64,000 nucleotides of DNA from Crassaminicella indica (GCF_019203185.1 NZ_CP078093.1:868001-932000); one strand, 5' to 3'; positions 1 to 9,330 are shown, counted from the stretch's first letter. Numbers and translations: made by a program. The notes: generated from the sequence alone by a model not told the origin.

Positions 1-19
1 TCCTAAAGACTGAGTTATT

Positions 20-979
20 TTAAATATAAAAATCATGCAATTTAATGGTTTTATAGTATTTCCTATTACTCACAATCCAAAAATTCCTAGATTTTCGAGG
101 ATTTAAAAAATATAAACAATCCCCAATATTATTTTTCCCCTCCAAAGCAAGTCTTGCCGCTTTTATGCTTTCTAAAGAAGGTTGTTTGTAAATTCTTCCA
201 TTGGATACAGGTGTAAATTGAATACCATAATTATCATCAAATATGACAGCTTTGATTGTATTAGGAAATTCATCACTATATTTCCTATTAATAATCACAT
301 TGGCAACTGCCAGCTTTCCATCAAAAGGTTCATCCTCTGCTTCAGCATTCACTAATCTTGAAAGCCAGTATAAATCTTCTTCCGAGTAATTTTTAGTGCT
401 TTCATTTGTATAAATATCCACCGCATGTGTATAAGCATTCCACTTTACGCTGCAATTAAATGCTTCAGCAACAAATCTAACAGGTACAAAAGTTCTTCCT
501 TTGTATACATTTATAGGTGCATCTAATTCTATATTTTTTCCATTTATACTCGCATTCTTTGCCCCTACTGGTAAGTACACTGTATTTTCATTATGCTTCA
601 GAATCGCTGTTTGGGTATTAGAATCCCAACGAATCTCATCTACATCTAAAGCTTTTGCAATAGATCTAATAGGCACAAAGGTACGAGAATTTTCTAAATA
701 AGGTGATTCATCTGTAAAAATTTCTTTTCCATTTACTTTTATAGCAATATTTTTTCCCTCTGATACAGGTTTTATTCTTATTAAGTTTCCTGCATATAAG
801 GTTTTACCTATATCTTGATTCATTTTTTCTAGTTCATATACATCCTTATTATATTCTTGTGATACTTTGAAATAGGTATCTCCCGGCTGAACGGTATGCA
901 TAACGTAGGAATCTGCATAGACAGGAATGCTTGACAAGAGTAACGCAGAGGCAAGAAATATTGACAATTGTTTCTTCAT
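20..979 (-). CDS. LysM / copper-amine-oxidase-N / SleB-type cell wall hydrolase
   Basis: A secreted peptidoglycan-active protein of 319 aa. Residues 1-23 are a signal peptide ending near VYA-D. A LysM module follows (about 25-71, with HTVQPGDT and the GNLIRIKP end). Two copper-amine-oxidase-N-like repeats lie at about 75-190 (each with SRTFVPIR or GRTFVPVR), a wall-associated fold common in clostridial exoproteins. The C-terminal 115 residues are a Hydrolase_2 (SleB/CwlJ) domain, recognisable by WLSRLVNAEAEDEPFDGKLA and the AVANVIINR segment. By family it cleaves cortex or vegetative peptidoglycan; which one cannot be told from sequence. It is monocistronic and divergent from the glycosylase gene at 1161. 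The ATG follows a GGAGG-type site. Confidence 0.88.
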   Translation of the reverse strand: MKKQLSIFLASALLLSSIPVYADSYVMHTVQPGDTYFKVSQEYNKDVYELEKMNQDIGKTLYAGNLIRIKPVSEGKNIAIKVNGKEIFTDESPYLENSRTFVPIRSIAKALDVDEIRWDSNTQTAILKHNENTVYLPVGAKNASINGKNIELDAPINVYKGRTFVPVRFVAEAFNCSVKWNAYTHAVDIYTNESTKNYSEEDLYWLSRLVNAEAEDEPFDGKLAVANVIINRKYSDEFPNTIKAVIFDDNYGIQFTPVSNGRIYKQPSLESIKAARLALEGKNNIGDCLYFLNPRKSRNFWIVSNRKYYKTIKLHDFYI

Positions 980-1160
980 AGTATATTCCTCCTATCTTAC
1001 TCTACAAAATTATATCATTCCTTTTATTTTACAAACAATGTAAAAATAGTAGCAGATTCCCCTCAAATTAACTATATATGAAAAAAATTGCTTAGTTAAA
1101 CTTATAAACTGGTGTGATAAAATATACAGAGCTAATTAATTTAATAATTAAGAGGTGATA

Positions 1161-1754
1161 ATGGTGAAATTTGATAAAGCTTTCTATATGAGAGATGGCA
1201 TTACTCTAGCAAAAGACTTATTGGGAAAGCTATTAGTAAGAGAGGTTAATGGGAAACGAATCGTGTGCAGAATTATTGAAACAGAAGGATATATAGGGCC
1301 TGAGGATAAGGCTTGTCATGCATATAACAATCGAAGAACAAATAGAACAGAAGTTATGTTTTGGGAAGGTGGACATGCTTATGTATATCTGATTTATGGC
1401 ATGTACAACTGTTTAAATATTGTAGCTAATAAAAATAATAAGCCTGAGGCAGTATTAATCAGAGCTGTTGAGCCTTTAAATGAATTTGAGTTTTTAATGA
1501 AAAATAGAAATATAAAATCGAATAAATTAAAGGATCTGACAAATGGGCCAGGAAAACTATGCAAAGCTCTTAATATCACCAAAGAATTAAATGGATATGA
1601 TTTAGTGAACGGAAATGAGTTGTATATATTAGACTGTAAAAAAAAGTTTGAGATAATAAAAGCTAAAAGAATAAATATTGATTATGCAGAAGAGTATAAG
1701 GATAAGCTTTGGCGTTTTTATATAAAAAATAATCCATTCATCTCTAAAAAATAA
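1161..1754 (+). CDS. DNA-3-methyladenine glycosylase (Mpg/AAG family)
   Basis: Base-excision repair glycosylase that removes alkylated purines such as 3-methyladenine. About 197 aa, the usual length. Visible family signatures are LAKDLLGKLLVRE, the RIIETEGYIGPEDKACHA segment carrying the catalytic Glu, the NRRTNRTEVMFWEGGHAYVYLIYGMYNCLN DNA-contact stretch (written here only in outline), VLIRAVEPL and LTNGPGKLCKAL. A GTG at 1155 is in frame but sits on top of the AGAGG ribosome site (1151-1155). The ATG at 1161 has better spacing, and GTG 1164 is also possible. It stands alone upstream of a MocR regulator with no obvious functional link. Confidence 0.92.
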   Translation: MVKFDKAFYMRDGITLAKDLLGKLLVREVNGKRIVCRIIETEGYIGPEDKACHAYNNRRTNRTEVMFWEGGHAYVYLIYGMYNCLNIVANKNNKPEAVLIRAVEPLNEFEFLMKNRNIKSNKLKDLTNGPGKLCKALNITKELNGYDLVNGNELYILDCKKKFEIIKAKRINIDYAEEYKDKLWRFYIKNNPFISKK

Positions 1755-1801
1755 GATGTGGTTGTAAGAAATTTTAAAGATGTAAGGAATGATGTGTTGC
1801 T

Positions 1802-3253
1802 ATGATTCATATTGATTGGAAACCTAGTAGGGATATCTCAAAAACTTTATATATGCAGATTGTAGATTATTTTAAAGAAAAAATAAGCAGTGGAGATTGG
1901 CCTGTAGGATCTAGTATACCTACTCAAAGAGACTTGGCAAGAAAATTTGAGGTCAATAGAAGTACCATCGTTGCTGCTTTAGATGAATTAAAAGCCGAAG
2001 GAATATTGGAAGGTAATGGAAAAGGCGGAACAAGGATTATTAATAATAGTATACCTCTTTTAAGTAATATTCAGCCTAACTGGCAATCATATATTGAAGA
2101 AGGAATTCATATTCCAAATTTGAATACCATTAAGCGAATTAACGAACTAGAGTTTGAAAGTAGCTTTATACGATTAAGTACTGGAGAAGCATCTCCCGAT
2201 TTATTTCCTACAAAAAAAATGGAAATTATTTTAAAGGAAGTTTCCCAAAATATAAAGAATCTAGGATATGAAGAATCAAAGGGAATGTTATATTTAAGGG
2301 AACATATTAGTAAATATTTAAAAAAATATGGCATTCATGTATCTGCTTCTTCTATACTCATTGTATCTGGAGCATTACAGGCAATACAGCTTATTGCTAT
2401 GGGACTTTTGCAACCAGGATCTACGGTGTTTTTAGAAAAACCATCCTATTTGTATTCTCTTCAAATACTTCAATCTGTAGGTATGAGAAGGTGTGGTATT
2501 CCTATAGATGAGGAAGGGATTCAAGGAAATTTGATTCCTAAATATACAAAAAAAAATAAATCTTCCATTCTTTATATTATACCTAATTTTCAAAATCCAA
2601 CAGGTACTGTCATGTCACAAAGGAGAAGAAAAGAACTTATAAAAATATGCCAAAAAGAAAAAATGCCTATTATTGAAGATGATGTATATAGAGAGCTGTG
2701 GATTGATACGCCACCACCTAGTCCATTAAAAAGCTTAGATACGAATGGACTTGTTTTATATGTAGGGAGCGTATCGAAAACTTTAAGCCCAGGTTTAAGA
2801 ATAGGATGGATTGCAGGACCAGAACCTGTTATTGACCGACTTGCCGATATAAAAATGCAAACAGATTATGGCTCTAGTTCTTTGGCTCAACTTACTGTTG
2901 GAAAATGGCTTGAAACAGGACTTTATGAAGAACATATTGAGTACTTGAGAAAACAATTACATATAAGAAGAGAAGTAACCATTGATGCTTTAGAGACGTA
3001 TTTTTCAGATATTGCTACCTGGAAGATTCCCAGTGGAGGTTATTATGTTTGGGTTACTTTAAAAGATTCTATAGCTATGTATAAGTTATTTGATGAAGCC
3101 TGCAAAATAGGAATTTTACTGTATCCTGGATACATCTATGATTTAAGTCACAATCAAAGCTTGAGAATATCTTATTCTTATGCATCTATAAAGGATCTGA
3201 AAGAAGGATTATATAGGTTATCAAAGCTCATTAGAAAATTAAAGAAAATATAA
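1802..3253 (+). CDS. MocR/PdxR-type regulator: GntR HTH fused to a PLP aminotransferase fold
   Basis: 483 aa. Residues 1-80 are a GntR winged helix (LYMQIVDYFKEKI, GSSIPTQRDLARKFEVNRST). The rest is a fold-type I aminotransferase domain with the PLP lysine in VGSVSKTLSPGLRIGW and the IPNFQNPTG and EDDVYREL motifs. Such proteins are usually transcription regulators that sense PLP or an amino acid rather than enzymes. The downstream neighbour, 200 bp away after a terminator, is a PLP-dependent racemase on the same strand, so that racemase is a reasonable but unproven target. ATG start with an AAGGA site upstream. Confidence 0.88.
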   Translation: MIHIDWKPSRDISKTLYMQIVDYFKEKISSGDWPVGSSIPTQRDLARKFEVNRSTIVAALDELKAEGILEGNGKGGTRIINNSIPLLSNIQPNWQSYIEEGIHIPNLNTIKRINELEFESSFIRLSTGEASPDLFPTKKMEIILKEVSQNIKNLGYEESKGMLYLREHISKYLKKYGIHVSASSILIVSGALQAIQLIAMGLLQPGSTVFLEKPSYLYSLQILQSVGMRRCGIPIDEEGIQGNLIPKYTKKNKSSILYIIPNFQNPTGTVMSQRRRKELIKICQKEKMPIIEDDVYRELWIDTPPPSPLKSLDTNGLVLYVGSVSKTLSPGLRIGWIAGPEPVIDRLADIKMQTDYGSSSLAQLTVGKWLETGLYEEHIEYLRKQLHIRREVTIDALETYFSDIATWKIPSGGYYVWVTLKDSIAMYKLFDEACKIGILLYPGYIYDLSHNQSLRISYSYASIKDLKEGLYRLSKLIRKLKKI

Positions 3254-3254
3254 A

Positions 3255-3285
3255 ACGACCATAAAATTTATGGTTGTTTTTTTTA
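3255..3285 (+). terminator. Rho-independent terminator after the MocR gene
   Basis: Inverted repeat ACGACCATA / TATGGTTGT followed by a run of eight T residues, starting a few bases after the MocR stop codon. Confidence 0.8.
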
Positions 3286-3452
3286 TATTTATGGTTGGGT
3301 AGTAAATGTTCAATATGGATGGAGATGTAATATTCCAAATTTTTTATAATATAATTAATGATAAGAAAATTTTGGGATATAAAACAAAAAATTCAAAGAA
3401 CACGAGACCTAATTTTATTTCATAAATAGATTTTTCTAAAGGGGGAATTAGT

Positions 3453-4550
3453 ATGATTAAACAAAAGCAAAAATATCCTGTGCTGCAAATTGATTTAAAC
3501 AAAATCTATGAGAATGTAAAATGCACCGTTGATTTATGTAATGAGAATGGGATTAGTATTGCTGGTGTAGTAAAGGGGTTTAATGGGTTATTTCCAGTTG
3601 TTGATCAATTTGTTAAAGCTGGATGTAAATATATTGCCAGTTCAAGAATGGATCAAATGATCAAGCTTAAAGAATCTGGAATAAATTTACCTATGATGCT
3701 CATTCGAATTCCTATGTTTAGTGAAATTGATGAATTAGTAGAATATATAGATATCAGCTTAAATTCTGAGCTTGAAATATTAAATCAAATTGAAAAAGTA
3801 TGTGAAGTTCAAGGAAAAAGACATGGTGTTGTTTTAATGTTTGACCTTGGAGATTTAAGAGAAGGTTTTGTTGATGAAGATGAGTTTGTTGATTTGGCTT
3901 TATATGTAGAAAATAACCTTCAAAATGTTGATTTACTTGGTGTAGGAACGAACCTAGGATGTTATGGTTCTATAAAGCCTACAGAAAAGAATCTTGGAAG
4001 ACTTTGTGATATAGCAGAAAAAATAGAAGAAAGAATAGGTAGGAAGCTTGATATTATATCTGGTGGAGCTACAAGCTCTCTTCCTCTTGTTATAGATGGG
4101 AAAATTCCAAAAAGAATCAATCATTTAAGAATTGGCGAAGGAATGCTTTTAGCAAAGGATTTAGATGATTTGTGGAAAATAGACATGAGTCATATGCATC
4201 AAGATATATTTGTTCTGAAGGCTGAAGTAGTAGAAGTAAAAGATAAACCTACCTATCCTATTGGAGAAATATTTATTGATGCTTTTGGGAAAAGACCTAT
4301 CTATGAGGATAAGGGTATACGAAAGAGAGCCCTATTGGCTGTTGGAAAGCAGGATTTTGGATTGCCTGATAAATTGATTCCTCAAAAACAAGGAGTTGAA
4401 ATTATTGGAAGTAGTAGTGATCATTTGATTATAGATATTCATGATTGTAATGAAGAAATAAAAATAGGAGACATTCTTGATTTTCATATGTATTATCCAC
4501 CAATGCTTTATTTAAGTGGTTCTCCATATGTAAAAAAAGTATATATTTAA
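3453..4550 (+). CDS. orr: Ornithine/alanine racemase family, PLP-dependent
   Basis: 365 aa, fold-type III (alanine racemase-like) barrel. The PLP lysine is in GVVKGFNG near residue 43. VLMFDLGDLREGF, GVGTNLGCYGSIKPT and ISGGATSSLPL are typical of the ornithine racemase (Orr)/YhfX-like group rather than of biosynthetic Alr, whose usual sequence is VVKADAYGHG. Orr converts L- to D-ornithine in the oxidative Stickland degradation of ornithine in clostridia. The rest of that pathway (OraSE, Ord, Ort) is not in the window, so alanine or another basic amino acid remains possible. GGGGG ribosome site seven bases before the ATG. A terminator follows directly. Confidence 0.75.
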   Translation: MIKQKQKYPVLQIDLNKIYENVKCTVDLCNENGISIAGVVKGFNGLFPVVDQFVKAGCKYIASSRMDQMIKLKESGINLPMMLIRIPMFSEIDELVEYIDISLNSELEILNQIEKVCEVQGKRHGVVLMFDLGDLREGFVDEDEFVDLALYVENNLQNVDLLGVGTNLGCYGSIKPTEKNLGRLCDIAEKIEERIGRKLDIISGGATSSLPLVIDGKIPKRINHLRIGEGMLLAKDLDDLWKIDMSHMHQDIFVLKAEVVEVKDKPTYPIGEIFIDAFGKRPIYEDKGIRKRALLAVGKQDFGLPDKLIPQKQGVEIIGSSSDHLIIDIHDCNEEIKIGDILDFHMYYPPMLYLSGSPYVKKVYI

Positions 4551-4551
4551 T

Positions 4552-4587
4552 AAAAAAATCATCTACGAAATGTAGATGATTTTTTTA
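4552..4587. terminator. Bidirectional terminator between orr and the AGCS carrier gene
   Basis: AATCATCTAC / GTAGATGATT hairpin with a 5-nt loop, flanked by an A run on the left and a T run on the right. It can end transcripts arriving from both sides. Confidence 0.88.
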
Positions 4588-4597
4588 TATTATTATT

Positions 4598-6028
4598 TTA
4601 TGCGTTTTCTCTTTTTTCCCAGCACTCAATATTTTTTAGTCCTGGAATGCTATCTGCATAAAATACTGGGTCTTTTCCTTGTTTCTTTTGTTCTACGTAA
4701 TCTGTTAAAGCAGCAAAAGCAACTTTTCCAAGCATTGCAATTGCGATCAAGTTTATTACAGCCATCATTCCCATGAATAAATCTGCCATATCCCAAACGA
4801 TTTGAATTTTTTGCACAGAACCCCATAAAACCATTAATGATACAGCTACTCTATAAGCAAATAGCCAGGTTTTGCTTCCACTCATAAACTCTATATTGGA
4901 TTCACCGTAATAGTAGTTTCCAACGATAGAACTAAATGCAAATAGCAATATACAGACAGCTATAAATGTATTTGCCCAAGCACCTACTTGAGTGCTTAAA
5001 GCTGTTTGTGTAAGTTGAATACCTTTTAAATCACCATTTGTATAAGCTCCTGATAATATAACAACAAAAGCAGTAGCACTACAGATTAATAAAGTATCAG
5101 TAAATACCCCTAGTGTTTGAATCAAACCTTGTTTTACAGGATGTGTTACTTCAGCTGTTGCAGCAGCATTTGGAGCACTACCCATACCTGCTTCATTTGA
5201 GAATAAACCTCTTTTAATTCCCTGCATAAGGGCTTGTTTAATAGCTACACCAGCAGCTCCTCCAACAGCAGCTTTTAATCCGAAAGCACTACTGAAAATT
5301 AATGCAAATAAAGATGGAATTTGAGAAGCATTTTTAATAAGAACAAATGCAGCAACTAATACATATGCAATTGCCATAACTGGTACGATAGCTTCAGCAA
5401 CCTTTGCAATTCTTTTTACACCACCGAATATAATAATAGCTGTTAAGATCATTAGAGTTAAACCTACTATCCATCTTTGAATACCAAATGCCTGTTCAAA
5501 TGCAAGGGAAATTGTATTTGCTTGTACAGAGTTAAATACTAAACCAAAGCATAAAGTTATTAAAACAGAGAATAATAATCCCATCCATCTCTTGTTTAGT
5601 GCTTTTTCCATGTAGTATGCAGGACCGCCTCTATAACCATGCTCGTCTTTTACCTTATAAATTTGAGCTAGTGTACTTTCAACAAAACTTGAACCAGCAC
5701 CAATTAAAGCGATCAACCACATCCAAAATACTGCTCCGGGACCACCAATTGAGATAGCGATAGCTACCCCTGCTAGGTTCCCTGTACCAACACGAGATGC
5801 AGTACTAATACAGAATGCTTGAAATGATGAAACGCCTTGTTTTTCTTTGTTTGTAACAGATTTGCTGGCACCTTCTGTAAGAAGCTTGAACATTTCTCCG
5901 AACAATCTAAATTGTACGAATTTTGTTCTTATAGTAAAATAAAGGCCGAGACCAATCAACATATAAATTAGAAGATAAGACCACAATATCGTATTTCCAG
6001 TACCAACTATTGCATTTAAAAAATCCAT
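4598..6028 (-). CDS. Sodium:alanine/glycine(/glutamine) symporter, AGCS family
   Basis: 476 aa integral membrane carrier, the standard AGCS length. It has about ten hydrophobic helices. Family motifs are ASRVGTGNLAGVAIAISIGGPGAVFWMW and GLFSNEAGMGSAPNAAATAEVTHPVKQG in outline, including the invariant Asn-Glu-Ala-Gly-Met-Gly. Members import alanine, glycine or glutamine with Na+. It lies 27 bp downstream of a glutaminase gene on the same strand, so glutamine is the likely substrate, as in the B. subtilis glsA-glnT pair. Starts at ATG with an AGGAG site in the short spacer. Confidence 0.92.
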   Translation of the reverse strand: MDFLNAIVGTGNTILWSYLLIYMLIGLGLYFTIRTKFVQFRLFGEMFKLLTEGASKSVTNKEKQGVSSFQAFCISTASRVGTGNLAGVAIAISIGGPGAVFWMWLIALIGAGSSFVESTLAQIYKVKDEHGYRGGPAYYMEKALNKRWMGLLFSVLITLCFGLVFNSVQANTISLAFEQAFGIQRWIVGLTLMILTAIIIFGGVKRIAKVAEAIVPVMAIAYVLVAAFVLIKNASQIPSLFALIFSSAFGLKAAVGGAAGVAIKQALMQGIKRGLFSNEAGMGSAPNAAATAEVTHPVKQGLIQTLGVFTDTLLICSATAFVVILSGAYTNGDLKGIQLTQTALSTQVGAWANTFIAVCILLFAFSSIVGNYYYGESNIEFMSGSKTWLFAYRVAVSLMVLWGSVQKIQIVWDMADLFMGMMAVINLIAIAMLGKVAFAALTDYVEQKKQGKDPVFYADSIPGLKNIECWEKRENA

Positions 6029-6055
6029 GTAAACACGCTCCTTTAAATTTTTTAC

Positions 6056-6973
6056 TTAAAATATGCTTAAATTTAATTTTTCTGAAAGCTCTTCTAAAAC
6101 TTTCTTTCCTCCAATACTGTTTCCACTTTCATCAAGAGCTGGTCCCACTACAGCAATACCCATTTTCTTTGGAACAACAGACATGATACATCCACCAACA
6201 CCACTTTTTGAAGGAACTCCAATTTTCACAGCAAATTCACCTGATGCATCGTATAGTCCACAAGTCATCATAATAGCTTGTACAATTTGATTTACTTCTT
6301 TAGGAACAATCCTTTCATTAGACCACGGAGTAATTCCTCCATTGGCAATAACTGCTGCGATTGTAGCAACATCCTTTACAGTAACTTCAATAGAACACAA
6401 TTTAAAGTAGGCATCTAGTACATCTTCTACATCTCGTTCAATAATATTTGCTCCCTTTAAATAATAAGCAATAGCTCTGTTTGTATTACCTGTAAGCTTT
6501 TCTGATTGGTATACGTTGAAATTTACTTGAATATTAGGATTGTTTGCCATTTTTTTAACCATCTCAATAACACGTTCAAATTTTTCAATACCATTATCAC
6601 CAGAAACCAAAGATGTACAAGCAATTGCTCCAGCATTAATAAAAGGATTTAATGGTTTATGAGAATTTCTTGTTTCTAACTTTATAATAGAATTAAATGG
6701 ATCAGCAGAAGGTTCTGTTCCAACCTTTGAAAATACAGCTTCTTTCCCTTTATCTATCAATGCACAAATAAGGGTAATTACCTTCGAAACACTTTGAATA
6801 GTGAAGGCTGTCTCATAATCTCCAGCGTAAAATTCATTACATTCTAAATCAAAGATATGAATACCCAAAGCATCTGGATTCGCTTTTGCAAGTTCTGGAA
6901 TATATGATGCCACTTTGCCATGCTTTGTCCAAATTCTATTATTATCTATTATTGTTTTTAGCAATTCTTCCAT
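6056..6973 (-). CDS. glsA: Glutaminase A
   Basis: 305 aa, the normal length for the beta-lactamase-fold glutaminases that hydrolyse L-glutamine to glutamate and ammonia. The catalytic Ser-x-x-Lys is in FTIQSVSKV near residue 63. Also visible are NPFINAGAI, the EVTVKDVATIAAVIANGG segment and KSGVGGCIMSVVPKKMGIAVVGPALD near the end. It is the first gene of a probable two-gene operon with the AGCS carrier (27 bp gap), coupling glutamine uptake to deamidation. A GGGGG ribosome site precedes the ATG. Confidence 0.95.
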   Translation of the reverse strand: MEELLKTIIDNNRIWTKHGKVASYIPELAKANPDALGIHIFDLECNEFYAGDYETAFTIQSVSKVITLICALIDKGKEAVFSKVGTEPSADPFNSIIKLETRNSHKPLNPFINAGAIACTSLVSGDNGIEKFERVIEMVKKMANNPNIQVNFNVYQSEKLTGNTNRAIAYYLKGANIIERDVEDVLDAYFKLCSIEVTVKDVATIAAVIANGGITPWSNERIVPKEVNQIVQAIMMTCGLYDASGEFAVKIGVPSKSGVGGCIMSVVPKKMGIAVVGPALDESGNSIGGKKVLEELSEKLNLSIF

Positions 6974-7659
6974 GCATCGTCACCCCCTTGTTATAAACAT
7001 ATAGTTGCTAAAGTTTTTTACAGCTATCTAACAATATTTACGATAATGAAATATTTAAATAATGAATATGCAATAGCTTTGAAATTCTAGTTTTGTAGTT
7101 TTGTGAAAATTCATGAAAGCATACTACCTTTAAATTTGTGGTGCGATGGTAGTTATATTATAGCATAATTGTCGACCCAAAGCACTATTTATCCTATGCA
7201 TAAATGTGCAAGTTATATGTTTATTTATTATATCATCAATATATATATGGATCCAACTTCAAAATGAAATATAAAAGATAGTTCATTCCAGATAACTTTT
7301 GAAAAAACAAAACTTCATTCCATGAAAAAATACTAAACCTTCAAAACTCACTTCGTTCAAACAATGAAGGTTCTTAACGTATTTTTCATGAAATTTCAGT
7401 AAGTTTTTTTACAAAAGTTATCGAAGTCATTCACTTATCTTTATATATTTCTTTTTTTATGTTGATGTTGTTTGCCTATATATAGATAAAAAAGAAACGA
7501 AATATAAAAAAATAGTTCATAACGGATATAAAGATGTAATTATGTTGTAACGGTTTTGTAACATTTTACCATGATAACTATAGTAATATATATATGGTAG
7601 TAAAAAATAAGCTTTTCATCAATATAGCAATCATAAAGAGGCATAAAGGGGAGATAACA
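6974..7659. other. Long intergenic region between glsA and the lipoprotein gene
   Basis: A divergent spacer of nearly 700 bp with no credible gene. The main structure is the imperfect palindromic repeat at about 7255-7453 described separately. The rest is AT-rich and must hold the glsA promoter and the promoter of the lipoprotein gene; I could not identify a convincing -35/-10 pair for glsA. ORFs reading through the spacer (for example an upstream extension of the lipoprotein from 7594) lack a ribosome site. Confidence 0.6.
7255..7453. repeat. Imperfect long palindrome, MITE-like; a half copy lies at 53813
   Basis: The left arm (about 7267-7333, from GAAATATAAAAGATAG to GAAAAAATAC) is matched in inverted orientation by the right arm (about 7379-7452, from GTATTTTTCATG to CTTTATATATTTC). 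The central hairpin is CCTTCAAAACTC...AATGAAGG. The left arm recurs at 53813-53877, identical in 63 of 65 positions by eye. Size, palindromic form and dispersal suggest a non-autonomous element or an imperfectly folded repeat family. Confidence 0.7.
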
Positions 7660-8676
7660 ATGAAAAAATATTTGATACTTATTTTAGCAGTTTTTATTGT
7701 ATTAGGAGGGTGTACAGAAAAGACTAAAAATGTATCTGATGAAGTATATAAAAATAAAGAAGTCAATAAAGATGTAGAAAAACCTATACAAAAAGACAAA
7801 AATGATCAGGATGAGAAAAAATTATCAGAGGAAGATGAAGAAAAAATTATGATGCATTATAATGAAATACTTGCAAACAAAAAGCCGTATGAGGTACTTG
7901 CATTTATCGATAAAAATATATATGTATTATCTGAAAAAAATGCAGATGAACTCCTTATAGGATTAGAAAAAGTACAAAACAAATATAAATCTGAATATAC
8001 TGATAGCTTATTAGAAGATGATTTTATAAAACAAAATAAATTGCACAAAATTTTCGGATATAAATTCAATAAGCGAAAGATAGAAGCAATAGAAGATGAA
8101 GATTTAAAAGCGCTTGTAGTAGAAATGGTTAAGGGTGGATATAAGCTCGTTACATTAGAAGGTTCTTTTTATCCAATAATAGATTATGGATATTTGAAAA
8201 AATACATGCCTTATGTATCTGATGAAATGAAAGGGTTTATAAATATTGTATCTAGGGAATCAAATCATCTTACATGGAATGGAGATAAGGTGAGTATCTC
8301 TTGGGATGAATTAAGCAATAGAGCATTAAAAGCAGAAGAATATTTGAAAAAATATAAAGAAAGTCAAATGAGAAAAGAAGTAGCCAATTTATATATGATG
8401 TATATTAATACTTTAATGAATGGATCACAAAACATGCCATTATTAGACGTTAAAACAAATAAGGTTAATAATAAAATTTTAAACAGTTATCAGAAATTGC
8501 TTACTGAAAATGCAACAACAACTACTGCAAAGATTATAAAAGAGTATATTGAAGCTATTGAAAAGAATGAAGCAAAAATAGATGATACAATCATTGAAGT
8601 ATCAGATAAGCTTCGTCAGAAGGTTATTGAAGATTTAAATTTAGGAAAAGGACTTACAGACTATACTGCACAATAA
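7660..8676 (+). CDS. Hypothetical lipoprotein
   Basis: 338 aa from the ATG at 7660, which has a GGGGAG ribosome site at proper spacing. An upstream in-frame start at 7594 would bury the signal peptide and is rejected. The N-terminus (MKKYLILILAVFIVLGGC) is a lipoprotein signal with the lipobox Cys at residue 18, so the protein should be anchored outside the membrane. A charged, low-complexity linker (Lys/Asp/Glu-rich, about 25-65) is followed by a helical region to the end. I recognise no domain. It is monocistronic, ending in a repeat and a terminator. Confidence 0.75.
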   Translation: MKKYLILILAVFIVLGGCTEKTKNVSDEVYKNKEVNKDVEKPIQKDKNDQDEKKLSEEDEEKIMMHYNEILANKKPYEVLAFIDKNIYVLSEKNADELLIGLEKVQNKYKSEYTDSLLEDDFIKQNKLHKIFGYKFNKRKIEAIEDEDLKALVVEMVKGGYKLVTLEGSFYPIIDYGYLKKYMPYVSDEMKGFINIVSRESNHLTWNGDKVSISWDELSNRALKAEEYLKKYKESQMRKEVANLYMMYINTLMNGSQNMPLLDVKTNKVNNKILNSYQKLLTENATTTTAKIIKEYIEAIEKNEAKIDDTIIEVSDKLRQKVIEDLNLGKGLTDYTAQ

Positions 8677-8696
8677 ATAAAAACCACTCAAAACTT

Positions 8697-8792
8697 CCTG
8701 TTTTTCTATTGATGGTGGTTTAGATTAAATCATTAAACTTAATACCTGTTTTTCTATTGATGGTGGTTTAGATTAAATCATTAAACTTAATA
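8697..8792. repeat. Perfect 48-bp tandem duplication
   Basis: Two identical 48-bp units abut head to tail (8697-8744 and 8745-8792), each starting CCTGTTTTTCTATTGATGG. They lie directly after the lipoprotein stop codon and before the terminator at 8801. Confidence 0.95.
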
Positions 8793-8800
8793 ATGGATTA

Positions 8801-8845
8801 TAAAAAGCAGAAAACATCTTCTTTGAGAATGAATTCTGCTTTTTA
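8801..8845 (+). terminator. Terminator downstream of the lipoprotein gene
   Basis: AAAAAGCAGAA / TTCTGCTTTTT inverted repeat with a 21-nt loop; the 3' arm itself supplies the T run. Confidence 0.65.
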
Positions 8846-9330
8846 GTTTGCACTAAATAATATGTGTTATACTCCAGTATTCTATAACTATTATCAATAA
8901 ACAACAAGTAATAAAAATAATTAGTTTTATTATTCCTAAAGTTGCATCAATGCAATAATTAGCAGTTCCTTTAAAAAATTTCAATTTATCAGTATAAAAT
9001 ACAACACATTTAAAAAATTCATATATGTTACCAAAAAAAAATGTTACATAAATATCTATATATAGGGAAATTTAGTATGAATAGAAAAAATAATATATTT
9101 TTTTTCATAAATACTCCCTTCAATTTAAAAAATGACTTAATATGCTCTAACCATTAGTTTAACATATATTATCCTATTCTATTATATCACAATCCTATTC
9201 CATTTTTTATCATTTTAAACACAGCTAAATATCGTTATATCTATAATGATATAGTTGAAGTTTATTGATTATTTTTTATAAGTTATCCACATATATCCAC
9301 AAGTATTTGTGGATATGTAAAGCTTGTCCA
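8846..9330. other. AT-rich intergenic region with DnaA-box-like cluster at its right end
   Basis: No ORF of note and no RNA gene seen. The only structured part is at 9283-9316: a consensus TTATCCACA (9283-9291) followed by a perfect inverted repeat ATATCCACAA-GTAT-TTGTGGATAT (9293-9316), giving three DnaA-box-like nonamers, the last two with one mismatch. It could instead act as a weak hairpin behind the minus-strand gene at 9331. Confidence 0.5.

Noticed and set aside
501-701. Plus-strand ORFs inside large minus-strand genes across the window
   Set aside because: They are shadows of real coding frames without ribosome sites or recognisable motifs.
7594-7659. Upstream extension of the lipoprotein gene
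   Set aside because: It would place 22 residues before a clear lipoprotein signal peptide, and the ATG at 7660 has its own GGGGAG site.
8697-8792. CRISPR array
   Set aside because: Only two directly abutting identical units without spacers; no cas genes in the window.
9283-9316. Calling this the chromosomal origin
   Set aside because: Only three boxes, two with mismatches, and no dnaA, dnaN or rpmH nearby.
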